A stretch of DNA of 64,000 bases from positions 434,001 through 498,000 of the forward strand of contig NZ_AP024885.1 in assembly GCF_024346975.1 (NCBI RefSeq), given 5' to 3'. This document shows positions 39,675 to 49,319 of this stretch, piece after piece. Source of the DNA: Vibrio neonatus (GTDB lineage: Bacteria > Pseudomonadota > Gammaproteobacteria > Enterobacterales > Vibrionaceae). The position numbers and the translations under genes were made by a program. The notes beneath the pieces are model-generated. The model did not search any database. It saw only the letters and a program-made list of their open reading frames with translations, and was not told the DNA's origin. The stretch's first letter is position 1. Each line of letters opens with the position of its first letter.

Positions 39675-40373
39675 TACTTTTAAGTACCGGCGGCTCACAG
39701 GGGCGTGATAGCCACTAATGGTAATTATCTCAGCTAAGCCTTGTTCTAAGAGTTTGATTTCTCTTATGGCTTTTGGGCTGACGAGATATTGACGATGACA
39801 GCGCATTAGAGGGGTTTTCTCTTCGAGCACTTTCAGAGTTAACTGGCTGTTGGTGGTGTTTTCGGTTGTTTGAATATTCACACCACTTAAATCGCTATAG
39901 GCTACTTCAATATTGTCTGTGGGCACCAACATAATACGGTTGTGCCCACAACAAGGCACCTGATCAAGAGAACAAGGTGTGATATTGGAGTAATCCATTG
40001 GCGCTTGCTTGTTTTTGAATCGCTTATTAAGACGACAAATTGTCTTATTGAGCCTTGCGGGATCGATGGGTTTTAACAGGTAGTCAAAGGCATTTTCTTC
40101 AAATGCTCTTAGTGCGTATTGGTCATAAGCCGTCACAAACACCACCGCCGGCATCGTCTCCGGATCTAACATGCTAAGTAGCTCTATTCCGGATATTTGT
40201 GGCATGTGGATATCTAAAAAGACAATATCAGGTTTAAGGGTATTGATTTTTTGTAGCCCTTGAATCGCATTTCCTGCTTGATCAATCACTTCGATCTGCT
40301 GAGTTTGCTCGATAAGTTCAATGAGGTCTTCTCTAGCAAATAGTTCATCATCAATTACAAGGGCTTTAAGCAT
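39648..40373 (-). CDS. btsR: LytTR response regulator BtsR (YehT)
   Basis: Response regulator with a receiver domain (phosphoacceptor D54 in [12 protein letters not shown], acidic pair D8/D9 in [25 protein letters not shown]) and a C-terminal LytTR DNA-binding domain ([35 protein letters not shown]). The sequence closely follows E. coli BtsR. I choose the ATG at 40373 ([10 protein letters not shown], 241 residues), overlapping the btsS end by 8 bp; an ATG at 40385 adds MRTT. E. coli BtsR activates the pyruvate transporter gene btsT; a CstA/BtsT-type gene lies nearby. Confidence 0.93.
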   Translation of the reverse strand: MLKALVIDDELFAREDLIELIEQTQQIEVIDQAGNAIQGLQKINTLKPDIVFLDIHMPQISGIELLSMLDPETMPAVVFVTAYDQYALRAFEENAFDYLLKPIDPARLNKTICRLNKRFKNKQAPMDYSNITPCSLDQVPCCGHNRIMLVPTDNIEVAYSDLSGVNIQTTENTTNSQLTLKVLEEKTPLMRCHRQYLVSPKAIREIKLLEQGLAEIITISGYHAPVSRRYLKVLKEKLGFS

Positions 40374-42051
40374 TGTCGTTCTCATTATAGTTCGGAATAA
40401 TAAAGCTCATCCGCGTGTAATTTTGCGGATCACATTCAATTTCCAGTTGATACTGCTCGCCAAAATAATTGGAGAGTCGTTTCGCGGCAATATGCATTCC
40501 CAGACCAGTTTGATCTTTGCTATCAGGCTTATAACGACCCGCATTATCTTCCACTGTAATTTTATAACCTTTGCTATCTTCACTGCTATAGATGCGGACA
40601 ACACCACAATCTAAAAGATTCGACACGCCATGCTTGATGGCATTTTCAACTAAGGGTTGTAGGGTAAAGCTGGGGACCATTTGTTCTAGTAGGTGCTCTG
40701 CAATATCGATATCAACTTCTAAGCGATCAACAAAACGCGATTTTTCAATCGTAAGGTAAGAATTTACGTGTGCGAGTTCTTCTCGGAGAGTAACAAATTC
40801 GGTATTTCGCTTCAGATTGCCACGAAAAAACTGTGATAGATGTTGGATTAACTCACGTGCTTTGTCAGGATTACGGCGAGTAATTGCACTGATGGTATTC
40901 AATGCATTGAATAGAAAGTGAGGGTTCACTTGTGCATGCAGTAATTTGATCTCAGCTTGCGATAACAACATTTTTTTCTGTTGATATTCACTATAAAGGA
41001 TCTGACTAGACAGTAACTCGGCGATACCTTTTGCCATTGTGGTATTGATGGAAGAAAACAGTTTTACTCGCGGCTCATACAGTTTGATGGTGCCAATCAC
41101 CTTATCAGCGGCAATTAAAGGAATCACTAATGCCGAGCCTAATTTGCAATCTGCCGACAATGAGCATTGGTAAGGCGTTTTTCTACCATCAAGATAGATA
41201 ATACGTTGTTCTTTGATTGAGGTAAGAGTGTATTCAGAGGAGATAGGCGTATTTGGCTTATGATGATCCGATCCCATACCTTCAAAAGCGAGTATCTTTT
41301 CTTTGTCTGTTATCGCCACCGCGCCAACTTTGGTTTCATCTTGAATGATGTACGCAATTTTTTGCGCACTCACGGCATTGAGTCCTTCAGACAACACGCC
41401 GACACAGCGCTCGGCAATATTTAAAGCTCGTCGCGAATAGCTAGAGGAGTATTTTTCTAAAATGGCTCGTCTATCTTGCAAAATACTAATAAAGAAAGCC
41501 GCGCCTAAGGAGTTCGCCAGAATCATAGGTATCGCGATGGACTCCACTAAAGCCACTGCTTGCGAAGTGGGGGTCGCAACCAAAATAATAATGACCATCT
41601 GCGTAATTTCAGCGACTAGGGTGACATTAAAGATGATGGTCGCGTTAAATAGACGGTCACTCTTGCCTCGGCGCAACATATACATATGCACTATTCCGCC
41701 AATTAACCCTTCGGTAGTGGTAGAGATGGCGCAAGCAAGGTCGGTAAATCCGCCCATCGAATAACGATGTAACCCCCCCGTTAAACCAACCGCCAAACCG
41801 ACAATAGGGCCACCAAATATTCCACCAAGCACCGCACCAATGGCTCGTGTATTGGCTATCGCATCGCCAATTTGTAATCCAAAGTAGGTGCCAAGAATAC
41901 AAAATAGGGAAAACATGACATAACAAATGAGTTTATGGCTAAACCTTTCCGAAATATTGAGTAAAGGAATAACCAGCGGTGTTTTACTCAAGGTATACGC
42001 AACCATAAGGTAAACGCACATCTGCTGTAATAAAGAGAGGATAAGTTCCAT
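40366..42051 (-). CDS. btsS: LytS-type sensor histidine kinase BtsS (YehU)
   Basis: Membrane sensor kinase, 561 residues. The N-terminal 5TM-LYT domain (about residues 1-200) has several hydrophobic segments and the family motifs PLLNISERFS, NTRAIGAVLGGIFGGP and GLTGGLHRYSMGG. A GAF domain follows (about 215-345), then the His_kinase region with the phosphoacceptor box HAQVNPHFLFNALNTIS and the ATPase part (PLVENAIKHGV, GLGMHIAAKRLSNYFG). E. coli BtsS binds extracellular pyruvate; the same signal is inferred here. It is cotranscribed with btsR through an 8-bp overlap and lies divergent from aroF. Confidence 0.93.
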   Translation of the reverse strand: MELILSLLQQMCVYLMVAYTLSKTPLVIPLLNISERFSHKLICYVMFSLFCILGTYFGLQIGDAIANTRAIGAVLGGIFGGPIVGLAVGLTGGLHRYSMGGFTDLACAISTTTEGLIGGIVHMYMLRRGKSDRLFNATIIFNVTLVAEITQMVIIILVATPTSQAVALVESIAIPMILANSLGAAFFISILQDRRAILEKYSSSYSRRALNIAERCVGVLSEGLNAVSAQKIAYIIQDETKVGAVAITDKEKILAFEGMGSDHHKPNTPISSEYTLTSIKEQRIIYLDGRKTPYQCSLSADCKLGSALVIPLIAADKVIGTIKLYEPRVKLFSSINTTMAKGIAELLSSQILYSEYQQKKMLLSQAEIKLLHAQVNPHFLFNALNTISAITRRNPDKARELIQHLSQFFRGNLKRNTEFVTLREELAHVNSYLTIEKSRFVDRLEVDIDIAEHLLEQMVPSFTLQPLVENAIKHGVSNLLDCGVVRIYSSEDSKGYKITVEDNAGRYKPDSKDQTGLGMHIAAKRLSNYFGEQYQLEIECDPQNYTRMSFIIPNYNENDNA

Positions 42052-42193
42052 AGCGGGAGTTATGTCAAAGTATTAATAGGCTAAGTTTATACGTAATTTT
42101 ATTTAATAATTTGATTACGGTTGTGAAAACTAGCTTTAGGCTTGTTGCTGAAAAGCATACTTAGTTTTTAAAATAGAGACACTTGCATGGCGG

Positions 42194-42211
42194 TGTAAAT
42201 TTAGGTTTACA
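42194..42211 (+). promoter_or_regulatory. Strong TyrR box upstream of aroF
   Basis: TGTAAATTTAGGTTTACA is a perfect match to the TyrR consensus TGTAAA-N6-TTTACA. It is about 105 bp before the aroF start codon. TyrR with tyrosine represses aroF-tyrA in E. coli; the same control is expected. Confidence 0.88.
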
Positions 42212-42216
42212 TCAAG

Positions 42217-42234
42217 TGTAATAAATAACGTACA
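42217..42234 (+). promoter_or_regulatory. Weak TyrR box upstream of aroF
   Basis: TGTAATAAATAACGTACA keeps the essential G-N14-C and the outer TGTA/TACA. It lies 23 bp centre-to-centre from the strong box, the side-by-side strong/weak arrangement typical of tyrosine-dependent repression. Confidence 0.7.
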
Positions 42235-42315
42235 AAAGTCTTGCTTTAATCTTATCTTCGGGTATTGTTGAAACATATCTTAAAAATTACGTACAAAATT
42301 ATTTACGGTGACACT

Positions 42316-43386
42316 ATGCAACGCAGCGAACTTAGTAACGTTAATATCAGCCAAGAGCAGATTCTAATTACTCCAAACGAGTTAAAAGCAAAGATCCCTT
42401 TGAGTGAGACTGCTCGTCAGTTTATTCAACAATCTCGTGAAACTATCGCCAACATCGTTGATAAAAAAGATCACCGTCTATTAGTGGTATGTGGTCCTTG
42501 TTCTATCCATGATGTAGAAGCAGCTAAAGAATACGCCAAGCGCTTGAAGGCATTGTCTGAAGTTGTTGGTGACCAAATCCTATTGGTTATGCGTGTTTAC
42601 TTTGAAAAACCTCGTACAACCGTTGGTTGGAAAGGGCTAATCAATGACCCACATTTGGATGGTTCTTTTGATATTGAACATGGTCTACATATTGCACGTA
42701 AACTATTAGTTGAATTAGCCGATATGGGTATTCCATTGGCCACTGAAGCGCTTGATCCAATCAGCCCTCAGTACCTAGCAGATACCTTTAGCTGGTCTGC
42801 AATTGGCGCTCGTACTACTGAATCACAAACTCACCGTGAAATGGCCAGTGGTCTTTCAATGCCTGTTGGCTTTAAAAACGGTACTGACGGTAGCCTTTCA
42901 ACTGCAATCAACGCAATGCAAGCGGCGTCTTCTAGTCACCGTTTCATCGGTATTAACCGCGCGGGACAAGTTGCACTACTGACAACGAAAGGTAACCCTG
43001 ATGGACACGTAATCTTACGTGGTGGTAAGCAAACTAACTACGATTCAGTGTCTGTTCGTGAGTGTGAAGAAGAACTAGCAAAAGCCGGTCTTGATGCTGC
43101 ACTAATGATTGATTGTAGCCACGCAAACTCACGTAAAGACTACCGTCGCCAACCTCTTGTTGCCGCTGACGCTATTCAACAAATTCGTGAAGGCAACAAA
43201 TCGATTATTGGTTTGATGATTGAAAGTAACATCAATGAAGGCAATCAAGGCACTGATATTCCGTTAGATCAACTGCAGTACGGTGTTTCCATTACTGATG
43301 CATGTATCAATTGGGACTCAACTGAGGCACTATTGCTGAAAGCTCGCGAAGAGCTAATCCCAATTTTAAAAGATAGAATCAAGTAA
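42316..43386 (+). CDS. aroF: DAHP synthase, tyrosine-sensitive type
   Basis: First step of the shikimate pathway: PEP plus erythrose-4-P to DAHP. It has 356 residues from the ATG at 42316 (MQRSELSNVNISQEQ), exactly the E. coli AroF length; the upstream ATG at 42265 would add 17 atypical residues. Motifs: LLVVCGPCSIHD, VMRVYFEKPRTTVGWKGLINDPHLDGSF split over the active site, FKNGTDGSL, and DCSHANSRKD with a metal-binding His. Assignment as AroF rests on tyrA 15 bp downstream and the TyrR boxes upstream. Confidence 0.95.
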   Translation: MQRSELSNVNISQEQILITPNELKAKIPLSETARQFIQQSRETIANIVDKKDHRLLVVCGPCSIHDVEAAKEYAKRLKALSEVVGDQILLVMRVYFEKPRTTVGWKGLINDPHLDGSFDIEHGLHIARKLLVELADMGIPLATEALDPISPQYLADTFSWSAIGARTTESQTHREMASGLSMPVGFKNGTDGSLSTAINAMQAASSSHRFIGINRAGQVALLTTKGNPDGHVILRGGKQTNYDSVSVRECEEELAKAGLDAALMIDCSHANSRKDYRRQPLVAADAIQQIREGNKSIIGLMIESNINEGNQGTDIPLDQLQYGVSITDACINWDSTEALLLKAREELIPILKDRIK

Positions 43387-43401
43387 GTAGTAGAGAAAAA
43401 C

Positions 43402-44532
43402 ATGGCAAAGGCACTACAGGGTTTAAGAGATAAGATTGATTTAGTAGACAAGCAAATGCTTGATCTACTTGAGCAACGACTAAAATTGGTCGAAGAAGTG
43501 GGTGAGGTCAAGAGTGAACATGGCCTGCCTATCTACGTGCCAGACCGAGAAGCTGCAATGCTGGCGTCTCGTCGAGAAGAAGCTCAAAAACGCGGTATAC
43601 CGCCTCAACTTATTGAAGATATCCTACGCAGAGTGATGCGTGAGTCCTACGCTAGCGAAAAAGACTCAGGGTTTAAATGCTTAAACCCTGACTTAGGCGA
43701 TGTGGTCATTATCGGTGGTAATGGCCAACTCGGTAGCTTGTTCAGAAAGATGTTTGATCTTTCTGGTTATAGCGTCAAAGTGTTAGGCAGTAAAAATTGG
43801 CATGAAGCGGATGAGCTGTTTAAAAACGCTGGCCTTGTGATTGTTACTGTACCAATCAATAAAACAGAAGCGGTGATTGGCAAGTTAAATAACTTACCAG
43901 CAGACTGTATTTTGTGTGATTTCACCTCCATCAAAGCAAAACCATTGCAGGCGATGCTAGATGTACATGCCGGGCCAGTGGTTGGTCTGCACCCAATGTT
44001 TGGCCCAGACGTACCAAGTTTGGCAAAACAGGTGATTGTACATTGTGATGGGCGAGGCGAAGAGCACTACCTATGGTTGCTGCAGCAGTTTGCTATTTGG
44101 GGCGCAAGTTTATGTCCTATGGAAGCTGAGCATCACGATCATGGTATGACGTTGATTCAAGCACTGCGCCACTTTACCTCGTTTGCTTACGGTCTGCATT
44201 TGAGTAAAGAAAATCCTAATATTGATACTTTGCTTAAACTGAGCTCGCCTATCTACCGCTTAGAATTGGCGATGGTCGGTCGATTGTTCGCCCAAGACCC
44301 AGATCTGTACGGTGATATCATTTTATCTTCCGAAGAAAACATAGAGATGATAAAGCGTTTCCACTCTCGATTTGGTGAAGCACTGACTCTACTCGATAAG
44401 CACGATAAAACGGCGTTTATTAAGCAGTTTAATTCAGTATCTGATTGGTTTGGCGATTACTCTCAGCAATTTATGAGTGAGAGTCAAAAGTTGCTTAAAC
44501 AAGCGAATGATTCCATCCAAAGAGACAGCTAA
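43402..44532 (+). CDS. tyrA: Bifunctional chorismate mutase / prephenate dehydrogenase
   Basis: Makes 4-hydroxyphenylpyruvate from chorismate for tyrosine synthesis. It has 376 residues (E. coli 373). The N-terminal chorismate mutase helix bundle (about residues 1-90) has [20 protein letters not shown]. The NAD-dependent dehydrogenase starts with [18 protein letters not shown] near residue 100 and carries [10 protein letters not shown] and the EHHDHGM helix. It lies 15 bp after aroF as a TyrR-controlled operon. A bidirectional terminator follows. Confidence 0.96.
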   Translation: MAKALQGLRDKIDLVDKQMLDLLEQRLKLVEEVGEVKSEHGLPIYVPDREAAMLASRREEAQKRGIPPQLIEDILRRVMRESYASEKDSGFKCLNPDLGDVVIIGGNGQLGSLFRKMFDLSGYSVKVLGSKNWHEADELFKNAGLVIVTVPINKTEAVIGKLNNLPADCILCDFTSIKAKPLQAMLDVHAGPVVGLHPMFGPDVPSLAKQVIVHCDGRGEEHYLWLLQQFAIWGASLCPMEAEHHDHGMTLIQALRHFTSFAYGLHLSKENPNIDTLLKLSSPIYRLELAMVGRLFAQDPDLYGDIILSSEENIEMIKRFHSRFGEALTLLDKHDKTAFIKQFNSVSDWFGDYSQQFMSESQKLLKQANDSIQRDS

Positions 44533-44565
44533 GCTATTGCTTAGATAAGAAAAGAGTTTAGATAT

Positions 44566-44607
44566 TAAAAAAGGTCGCTTCACAATCAATGTGAAGCGAC
44601 CTTTTTA
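44566..44607. terminator. Bidirectional terminator of tyrA and ettA
   Basis: AAAAAAGGTCGCTTCACA, loop ATCA, ATGTGAAGCGACCTTTTT: a long stem with A and T runs on both sides. Confidence 0.9.
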
Positions 44608-44624
44608 GTTTTCTGCGATACGAA

Positions 44625-46292
44625 TTACTTCGCTACACGCTTGTATTTAATACGATGTGGTTCAGCAGCTTCAGGACCAAGAGTCTTCTTCAACCATTCC
44701 ATGTATTCGTTGTAGTTACCTTCGTAGAAGTTAACTTGCCCTTCATCACGGTAATCAATGATGTGAGTGGCGATACGGTCAAGGAACCAACGGTCATGCG
44801 AGATAACCATGGCACAGCCAGGGAACTCAAGTAGCGCCTCTTCTAGTGCACGTAGCGTTTCAACGTCAAGGTCATTGGTTGGTTCATCGAGAAGCAATAC
44901 GTTGCCACCCGTTTTAAGTAGCTTAGCAAGGTGCACACGGTTACGTTCACCACCAGAAAGCTCACCAATGATCTTCTGTTGATCTGATCCTTTGAAGTTA
45001 AAGCGTGAGCAGTAAGCACGTGCTGGAATTTCAAAGTTGTTGATCTTAATGATGTCAGCACCTTCAGAGATCTCTTGGAAGACGGTTTTCTTGTCATCCA
45101 TGCTGTCACGGAACTGATCAACAGAGGCCAGTTTAACCGTATCACCCATTTCAACCGTACCTGAATCAGGCTGTTCTGCGCCGCTTAGCATTTTAAATAG
45201 GGTTGATTTACCCGCGCCGTTAGCACCGATAATACCGACGATTGCACCCTTAGGCATGCTAAATGACAAGTCATCGATAAGCACACGCCCATCAAATGAT
45301 TTAGTTAGGTTCTTAACCTCAACCACTTTATCACCTAGACGCTCACCTGGTGGGATGAACAATTCGTTAGTTTCGTTACGCTTTTGACGATCGCCACTTT
45401 GCAGTTCTTCAAAGCGAGCCATACGAGCTTTAGATTTAGATTGACGGCCTTTAGGGTTTTGACGAACCCATTCCAGCTCTTTCTCGATGGTTTTTTGACG
45501 AGCACTTTCTTGAGACGCTTCTTGTTGTAGACGCGCATCTTTTTGCTCAAGCCAAGAAGTGTAGTTACCTTCCCATGGAATACCTTCACCACGGTCAAGT
45601 TCAAGAATCCAGCCAGCAGCGTTATCTAGGAAGTAACGGTCGTGGGTAATCGCCACAACAGTTCCCGTATAATCTACTAGGAAGCGCTCAAGCCATGCTA
45701 CAGATTCTGCATCCAAGTGGTTGGTTGGTTCGTCGAGTAGTAGCATGTCTGGTTTTTCTAGAAGCAGACGACAAATGGCTACGCGGCGACGTTCACCACC
45801 AGAAAGGTGTTCAATTTTTTGGTCCCACTCAGGTAGACGCAATGCATCCGCAGCGCGCTCTAGAGAGTTTTCAAGGTTGTGACCGTCTTTGGCTTGGATA
45901 AGTGCTTCCAAATCGCCTTGCTCTTTTGCAAGCGCGTCGAAATCAGCGTCAGGTTCAGCATAGGCTGCGTACACTTCATCCAAACGTTTCATGGCACCAG
46001 CAACGTCAGAAACGGCTTCTTCAACCACTTCACGTACGGTTTTAGACTCATCTAGTTTTGGTTCCTGTGGCAGGTAACCTACATTCAATCCCGGTTGTGG
46101 ACGTGCTTCACCGTCGATATCAGTATCGATACCAGCCATGATGCGTAATAGAGTCGATTTACCTGCACCGTTTAAACCTAGTACGCCGATTTTTGCGCCA
46201 GGGAAAAAGCTTAGGGAAATATCTTTGAGGATTTGACGTTTTGGTGGCACGACTTTGCTCACCCGAGACATGGTATAGACGTATTCAGCCAT
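44625..46292 (-). CDS. ettA: Energy-dependent translational throttle protein EttA
   Basis: A soluble ABC-F ATPase that binds the ribosomal E site and gates the first elongation steps according to the ADP/ATP ratio. It has 555 residues, the E. coli length. Two ATPase domains: Walker A GLNGAGKSTLLR with signature LSGGERRRVAICRLL, and Walker A GANGAGKSTLFK with signature LSGGERNRVHLAKLL; both have LLDEPTNHLD/LLDEPTNDLD Walker B. The EttA arm and linker lie between. The C-terminus ends RIKYKRVAK. Divergent from slt. Confidence 0.96.
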   Translation of the reverse strand: MAEYVYTMSRVSKVVPPKRQILKDISLSFFPGAKIGVLGLNGAGKSTLLRIMAGIDTDIDGEARPQPGLNVGYLPQEPKLDESKTVREVVEEAVSDVAGAMKRLDEVYAAYAEPDADFDALAKEQGDLEALIQAKDGHNLENSLERAADALRLPEWDQKIEHLSGGERRRVAICRLLLEKPDMLLLDEPTNHLDAESVAWLERFLVDYTGTVVAITHDRYFLDNAAGWILELDRGEGIPWEGNYTSWLEQKDARLQQEASQESARQKTIEKELEWVRQNPKGRQSKSKARMARFEELQSGDRQKRNETNELFIPPGERLGDKVVEVKNLTKSFDGRVLIDDLSFSMPKGAIVGIIGANGAGKSTLFKMLSGAEQPDSGTVEMGDTVKLASVDQFRDSMDDKKTVFQEISEGADIIKINNFEIPARAYCSRFNFKGSDQQKIIGELSGGERNRVHLAKLLKTGGNVLLLDEPTNDLDVETLRALEEALLEFPGCAMVISHDRWFLDRIATHIIDYRDEGQVNFYEGNYNEYMEWLKKTLGPEAAEPHRIKYKRVAK

Positions 46293-46506
46293 TACCTAGA
46301 GATCCTTTATTGTATGGGTCTACAGACCATAGAGACAAAGGGTTATTTTATACTATGCAAACCGTTTTTGTTACCGTGTGGAGCGCAAAATCTTCACTTG
46401 TTGAAACCCTAAATAGTTATTTACCTGATTCTTACAAATATCATGATTTGTTGCGTATTATGAATATAAGCAAATAAACCATAAGCATCGCCACAAAGAG
46501 AGACGC

Positions 46507-48429
46507 ATGTCAGTATTTATTAAATGGTTAGGAGTTGGGGCTGGAATAGTATCAATCTCTGTTTCAGCAATGACATTAGAGCAACAACGAGAAGCCTACG
46601 AGCAGGCTCAAACTCTCATCACTAATAAGGATATTCCTGAATATCAGGTATTAAGAGAGCAACTGAACGATTACCCACTGACACCTTATCTCGATTATCG
46701 TATGTATATGCTCGACTTAGACAAACGCACCCCAGTCGAAGTAGAGCAATACATAAAAGCACATCACCAATACCCATTTTCTCAGTCAATCCGAGGCTCA
46801 TATCTAGATGCCTTAGTTAAAGCTGAAGACTGGAAGGGCTTTTACCGCTTTCAACCTAAAAAGCCACGTATGCAGAGCTATCAATGCAGCTATTACTTTG
46901 CTCAATATCAAATGGGCAAAACGGTGGATGCATTTAAAGGTGCTTCAAAGATATGGATGACAGGTTCTAGCATTGCCAAAGAGTGTAATGAGCTATTTAA
47001 AGCATGGGATGAAGCGGGTCTGCGTAAAGATACTGTGATTTTGCAACGTATGGGACTGGCTTTTGTCAGCCGCAATGCACGCTTGCTTAATTACTTACAA
47101 GACTTACCTGAATCCGATTCTGCTAAGGAAAACGCGCAAGCCATTAATCAATTGTATAAAGATACTTCGCAAATAGAAGCATTTGCCACATCTCAAGCAC
47201 AATCTGATCTTAATAAGAAAGTGACCTTAGCAACCTTAAAGCGCATCACCTATCAACAAGCCAATCCGCAACTGGCGATTAAAGTGATAGATAAAGTTGC
47301 CAAAGCACAGAAGTTTACCGATAAAGAGTATCAAGATAGCGCCGATTATATCGCTTACAGCTTGATCAACACCGATGATGCCGAGCTGGCAAAGTGGCGT
47401 GATGACACACTACTAAAAAGCACGAATCCAAAATGGTTGCAGCGCAGAGCGCGTTTAGCCATTCAGCACCAAGACTGGCATGGACTCAATATTTGGATAG
47501 ACAAAATGCCAACTAAAGAGAAAGAGTCTAAGCGTTGGCAGTATTGGAAAGCGCGCGCACAGCTTGCTCAAGGTGAGGTAAAAGAGGGTAAAGCGCGCAT
47601 GCAAAAACTGCTTGGTTATCGCAGCTTTTATAGTATTGCAGCCGCTGATTACTTACAGCAGCCAATTCAATATAACACTTTAATGCCGACTAAATCAGAG
47701 GCTTCTATTGAGCCGTTTTCGGAGTCGTTAGCTCGCGTGAAAGAGCTTATCGCGGTAGATAAAATTAGCACGGCTAAACGCGAGTGGCGCTGGCTATTAG
47801 CTCGTTCAACTTCCGCACAAAAGAAACTATTAGCGCAATATGCAGCTAAGCATCACTGGAATCATCTTTCGGTGATTGCGACCATTGAAGCGAAAATGTG
47901 GGATCATATCAGCCTGCGTTTCCCAATTGCTCATCAATGGTGGTTTAACTTTTATGCGAAAAAGCACGACTTAGATCCAATTACTTTAATGGCATTAGCT
48001 CGACAAGAAAGTGGTTTAGATATTGATGCTCAATCGCCAGTAGGCGCTCGCGGTTTAATGCAAATTATGCCCAAAACGGCCGCCTCTACAGCCAAGCATT
48101 ACAACATTGAATACAGCGGTGCTGATGAATTGTTTGATGTGAGTAAAAATATTGAGATTGGCAGTCAGTATTTAGCGGGCTTACTAGAGGATTACGATGG
48201 TAACCGAGTGCTCGCATTTGGCGCTTATAACGCAGGTCCAAATAGAGTGGAGCTATGGCGAGAAAGAACCGGCGGTAAAGTGGATGTCTATTCCTATATA
48301 GAATCGATTCCGTTTGCTGAAACTCGCGGTTACATCAAAAATATCCTGATGTTTGAGGTCTATTATCGCGATATCTTAAACAAAAAGGGGCCATTTTTAT
48401 CTGACTTAGAGTCTGAAATGAAGTATTAA
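46507..48429 (+). CDS. slt: Soluble lytic murein transglycosylase
   Basis: Periplasmic exo-lytic transglycosylase that releases 1,6-anhydro-muropeptides. It has 640 residues (E. coli Slt70 645). The signal peptide is residues 1-21 (MSVFIKWLGVGAGIV, then SVSA). A long helical superhelix (about 25-440) precedes the catalytic SLT domain: ALARQESGLDIDAQSPVGARG with the catalytic Glu, LMQIMPKTA, and VLAFGAYNAGPNRV. Its products enter the NagZ-AnmK-MurQ pathway encoded in this window. trpR follows after 32 bp, the same order as in E. coli. Confidence 0.95.
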   Translation: MSVFIKWLGVGAGIVSISVSAMTLEQQREAYEQAQTLITNKDIPEYQVLREQLNDYPLTPYLDYRMYMLDLDKRTPVEVEQYIKAHHQYPFSQSIRGSYLDALVKAEDWKGFYRFQPKKPRMQSYQCSYYFAQYQMGKTVDAFKGASKIWMTGSSIAKECNELFKAWDEAGLRKDTVILQRMGLAFVSRNARLLNYLQDLPESDSAKENAQAINQLYKDTSQIEAFATSQAQSDLNKKVTLATLKRITYQQANPQLAIKVIDKVAKAQKFTDKEYQDSADYIAYSLINTDDAELAKWRDDTLLKSTNPKWLQRRARLAIQHQDWHGLNIWIDKMPTKEKESKRWQYWKARAQLAQGEVKEGKARMQKLLGYRSFYSIAAADYLQQPIQYNTLMPTKSEASIEPFSESLARVKELIAVDKISTAKREWRWLLARSTSAQKKLLAQYAAKHHWNHLSVIATIEAKMWDHISLRFPIAHQWWFNFYAKKHDLDPITLMALARQESGLDIDAQSPVGARGLMQIMPKTAASTAKHYNIEYSGADELFDVSKNIEIGSQYLAGLLEDYDGNRVLAFGAYNAGPNRVELWRERTGGKVDVYSYIESIPFAETRGYIKNILMFEVYYRDILNKKGPFLSDLESEMKY

Positions 48430-48461
48430 TAAGAGAGTGTTAGAAGATAAGCAGATACGTT

Positions 48462-48758
48462 ATGAACCCAGTAGAGCAAGAGTGGCAAAAGCTACTCGTT
48501 ACCATAGCTAAAGCGGCAGAGCAGGGCGAGCATCAAACATTATTATCCATGATGCTCACGCCTGACGAGAAAGAAGCATTAGTCACTAGAGCAAAGATAC
48601 TGCACAAGTTGTTGAACGAAAGCTGTTCACAGCGACAGATCAGTCAAGATCTTGGAGTAGGGATTGCAACGGTAACGCGGGGTTCTAACGAATTAAAAGG
48701 GCGTTCAGAGGAGGAGCAACAGCTTGTTTCTCGTCTTCTGAAACCCTTTGTCGAATAA
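48462..48758 (+). CDS. trpR: Trp operon repressor
   Basis: Tryptophan-activated repressor of trp and related operons. It has 98 residues (E. coli 108, with a shorter N-terminus here). Core motifs: LLSMMLTPDEKEALVTRAKI, LLNESCSQRQISQDLGVGIATVTRGSNELK split over the helix-turn-helix (about 60-90), with the Trp-binding TRAK and TRGSN positions. It is 32 bp downstream of slt on the same strand and converges with yjjX. Confidence 0.94.
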   Translation: MNPVEQEWQKLLVTIAKAAEQGEHQTLLSMMLTPDEKEALVTRAKILHKLLNESCSQRQISQDLGVGIATVTRGSNELKGRSEEEQQLVSRLLKPFVE

Positions 48759-48773
48759 AATGCAGACGTTAAC

Positions 48774-49319
48774 TTAAAAAGCGTCTGCGTTATTAAATGG
48801 AATAAGAGCCAAGATAAGTGCTTGGTGATAAACACTACTGCGACTCAAACGGTTATTGGTCAGTATTCCAATAGCGCCGCCTTTTTGTTTGATATTGATG
48901 GTGCTATACACTTCATCCATCGCATCCCCAAGCTCTTTACCTTGCGTGATCAAATCCAATACCTTGCTAGGTAGCATGAGGCTCGATGAGCGCGATTCAC
49001 CGTGCTTTTTCTCAGATTCAATATCTTGCTTGGATTCAATAATCATCCACGCAAAAGTGGCGTTATCTTCAATGCCTGCTTCTAAGCCCACATAAAATTG
49101 CGCATCGCAAATAGCTTGTTTGGCATTATCAACCCGAGTTTGTGCGCCGCGTTTTGTCTCTGCGTTGGACATAGGCTGATCGCTAACCCCGCTATCCACA
49201 CTGACGCCGACAAAACTGAATGCTTGCTCAGGAAACACTTCATTAAAAGCACTTTCTACTGCTTTAATCTTGGCCGGATTTAAAGAGGCCACTACAACCT
49301 TGCTGATACTGCTGTTCAT
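48774..49319 (-). CDS. yjjX: Inosine/xanthosine triphosphatase YjjX
   Basis: House-cleaning NTPase that hydrolyses non-canonical ITP and XTP and so protects nucleic acids. It has 181 residues, family length about 170-180. Motifs: VASLNPAKIKAVESAF at the N-terminus, the NAETKRGAQTRVDNA stretch, and FYVGLEAGIEDN with the catalytic acidic residues. It begins immediately after the pheA stop codon (TAG then ATG, no gap), so it is translated from the pheA transcript. In E. coli it also neighbours trpR. Confidence 0.92.
   Translation of the reverse strand: MNSSISKVVVASLNPAKIKAVESAFNEVFPEQAFSFVGVSVDSGVSDQPMSNAETKRGAQTRVDNAKQAICDAQFYVGLEAGIEDNATFAWMIIESKQDIESEKKHGESRSSSLMLPSKVLDLITQGKELGDAMDEVYSTINIKQKGGAIGILTNNRLSRSSVYHQALILALIPFNNADAF

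Noticed and set aside
46355-46477. 40-codon ORF between ettA and slt (MQTVFVTVWSAK...)
   Set aside because: No ribosome binding site at useful distance, no terminator or recognisable motif; it could be chance in the promoter region.
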